From contig NZ_CP094241.1 of the NCBI RefSeq assembly GCF_022749495.1, positions 2,542,001 to 2,606,000 on the forward strand: DNA of 64,000 nt, read 5' to 3'. A program made the position numbers and the translations under genes. Shown in pieces: positions 63,259 to 64,000 of the stretch. Every line of letters starts with the position of its first letter. Within the stretch, counting starts at the first letter, position 1. Origin of the DNA: Neisseria macacae ATCC 33926. Lineage in GTDB: Bacteria; Pseudomonadota; Gammaproteobacteria; Burkholderiales; Neisseriaceae. The notes beneath the pieces were generated by a model. The model made no database searches, was not told the DNA's origin, and saw only the letters and a list, made by a program, of their open reading frames with translations.

Positions 63259-64000
63259 ATGAAAAAACACCTATACCGCATCACACTCCTCACCATCGCC
63301 GCAGCCGTCCTCTCCGCCTGCCCGAGCAAACGCATCAAAAACCTTCCCGAAGTCGACACCACCACCGTCAAAGGCCCGGACCGCCCCACCGGCACGCCCG
63401 ACCCCGCCGGTACCACCGTCAGCGGCGGCGGCGCGACCTACACCGTCGTGTCCCACCAAGAACTGCCGCACTGGAGCACCCAACACTTCGTCAAAAGCCT
63501 CCAATCCTTCCGCTTAGGCTGCGAGAAACTGAAAAACCGCACAGGCTGGCAAGATGTCTGCGCCCAAGCCATGCAGACGCCCCTCCACCATTTCCAAGCC
63601 AAACATTTCTTCGAACGCTATTTCACCCCTTGGCAGGTCAACAACAACGGCAACCCCGCCGGCACCATCACCGGCTACTACGAGCCCGTCCTGCTCGGCG
63701 ATGACAAAGCCACAAGCAAAGCCCGCTTCCCCATCTACGGCATCCCCAACGACTTCGTTTCCGTCCCCCTGTCCGCCAATTTGAGGGGCAGCAAAGCCAC
63801 CGTCCGCATCCGCCAAACCGGTGCCAACAGCGGCGTTATCGACAACAGCGGCACACATACCGCCGACCTGTCCCAATTCCCCATTACCGCCCGCAGCACC
63901 GCCCTCAAAGGCAGATTTGAAGGCAGCCGCTTCGTTCCTTATTACACCCGCAACCAAATCAACGGCGGCGCGCTCAACGGCAAAGCCCCCATCCTCGGTT
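63259..64000 (+). CDS. mltA: Membrane-bound lytic transglycosylase A, N-terminal part (cut by window edge)
   Basis: Cleaves peptidoglycan glycan strands with 1,6-anhydro product. 247 residues are visible from ATG 63259. Signal with lipobox LSAC (C21). A Pro/Thr/Gly-rich linker (35-60) leads to the MltA domain: CAQAMQTPLHHFQAKHFFERYFTPWQV and GTITGYYEPVLLGD are the recognisable neisserial MltA (GNA33) blocks, followed by the region that ends in FVPYYTRNQINGGALNGKAPILG. The catalytic 3D-barrel part continues beyond the window. A lone DUS sits 20 bp before the start. Confidence 0.93.
   Translation, partial: MKKHLYRITLLTIAAAVLSACPSKRIKNLPEVDTTTVKGPDRPTGTPDPAGTTVSGGGATYTVVSHQELPHWSTQHFVKSLQSFRLGCEKLKNRTGWQDVCAQAMQTPLHHFQAKHFFERYFTPWQVNNNGNPAGTITGYYEPVLLGDDKATSKARFPIYGIPNDFVSVPLSANLRGSKATVRIRQTGANSGVIDNSGTHTADLSQFPITARSTALKGRFEGSRFVPYYTRNQINGGALNGKAPILG

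Overview
The window is from a commensal Neisseria, most likely of the N. mucosa / N. sicca / N. macacae group. The 12-base DNA uptake word AGGTCGTCTGAA (the 'mucosa' dialect) recurs throughout, usually as an inverted pair forming a terminator-like hairpin after a gene. Correia elements (157 bp, plus 107 and 70 bp short forms) and dRS3 repeats are also present, and the proteins (ArgG, ThiL, ApaG, RuvC, PntA/B, GluQRS, MltA and others) read as neisserial. No rRNA, tRNA, CRISPR array or prophage was seen.

Layout. 0-15.5 kb is mainly housekeeping: argG (cut by the window edge), a CinA-like molybdopterin-binding-domain protein, thiL-pgpA, apaG, ruvC, a HerA-like ATPase, a thioredoxin-fold lipoprotein, an AT-rich pentapeptide-repeat membrane protein, a transhydrogenase locus whose pntA and pntB are separated by three small enzyme genes, and serB. 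15.8-22.6 kb holds a TonB-dependent receptor of the copper (OprC/NosA) type, lpxH, a membrane-anchored PIG-L deacetylase, a TraB/GumN lipoprotein and a CopD-like membrane protein. 23.1-33.7 kb is half of a type VI secretion system, transcribed leftward: PAAR, tssM, tssA, tssF, tssG, tssJ, tssE, then an exported Glu/Thr/Ala-rich repeat protein. The sheath, baseplate-adaptor, Hcp, VgrG and ClpV genes are not here.

34.3-41.2 kb has a photolyase homologue with a rewritten active site, a DUF817 membrane protein, argC, a small exported protein, a self-cleaving (S24) repressor, erpA and a tail-anchored zinc-ribbon protein. 41.4-42.7 kb is a complete IS3-family element that landed inside a DUS hairpin. 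42.7-48.2 kb is a siderophore-type ABC importer (two permeases, one ATPase) interrupted by an acyltransferase-3/SGNH protein and an FmdE-like protein, with no binding protein next to it. 48.7-52 kb carries ppk and an NnrS-family gene.

52-56.7 kb is an ABC importer (twin-arginine binding protein, permease, ATPase) disturbed by two low-GC acquisitions: a CadD-type cadmium transporter, flanked by duplicated fragments of the ATPase 3' end, and an unknown membrane protein placed between the binding-protein and permease genes. The window closes with coaD, an orphan LytTR response regulator, gluQRS, priA, dsbC and the 5' part of mltA.

The items most worth following are the T6SS half-cluster with its repeat protein, the degenerate photolyase, the cadD duplication and the IS inside a terminator.
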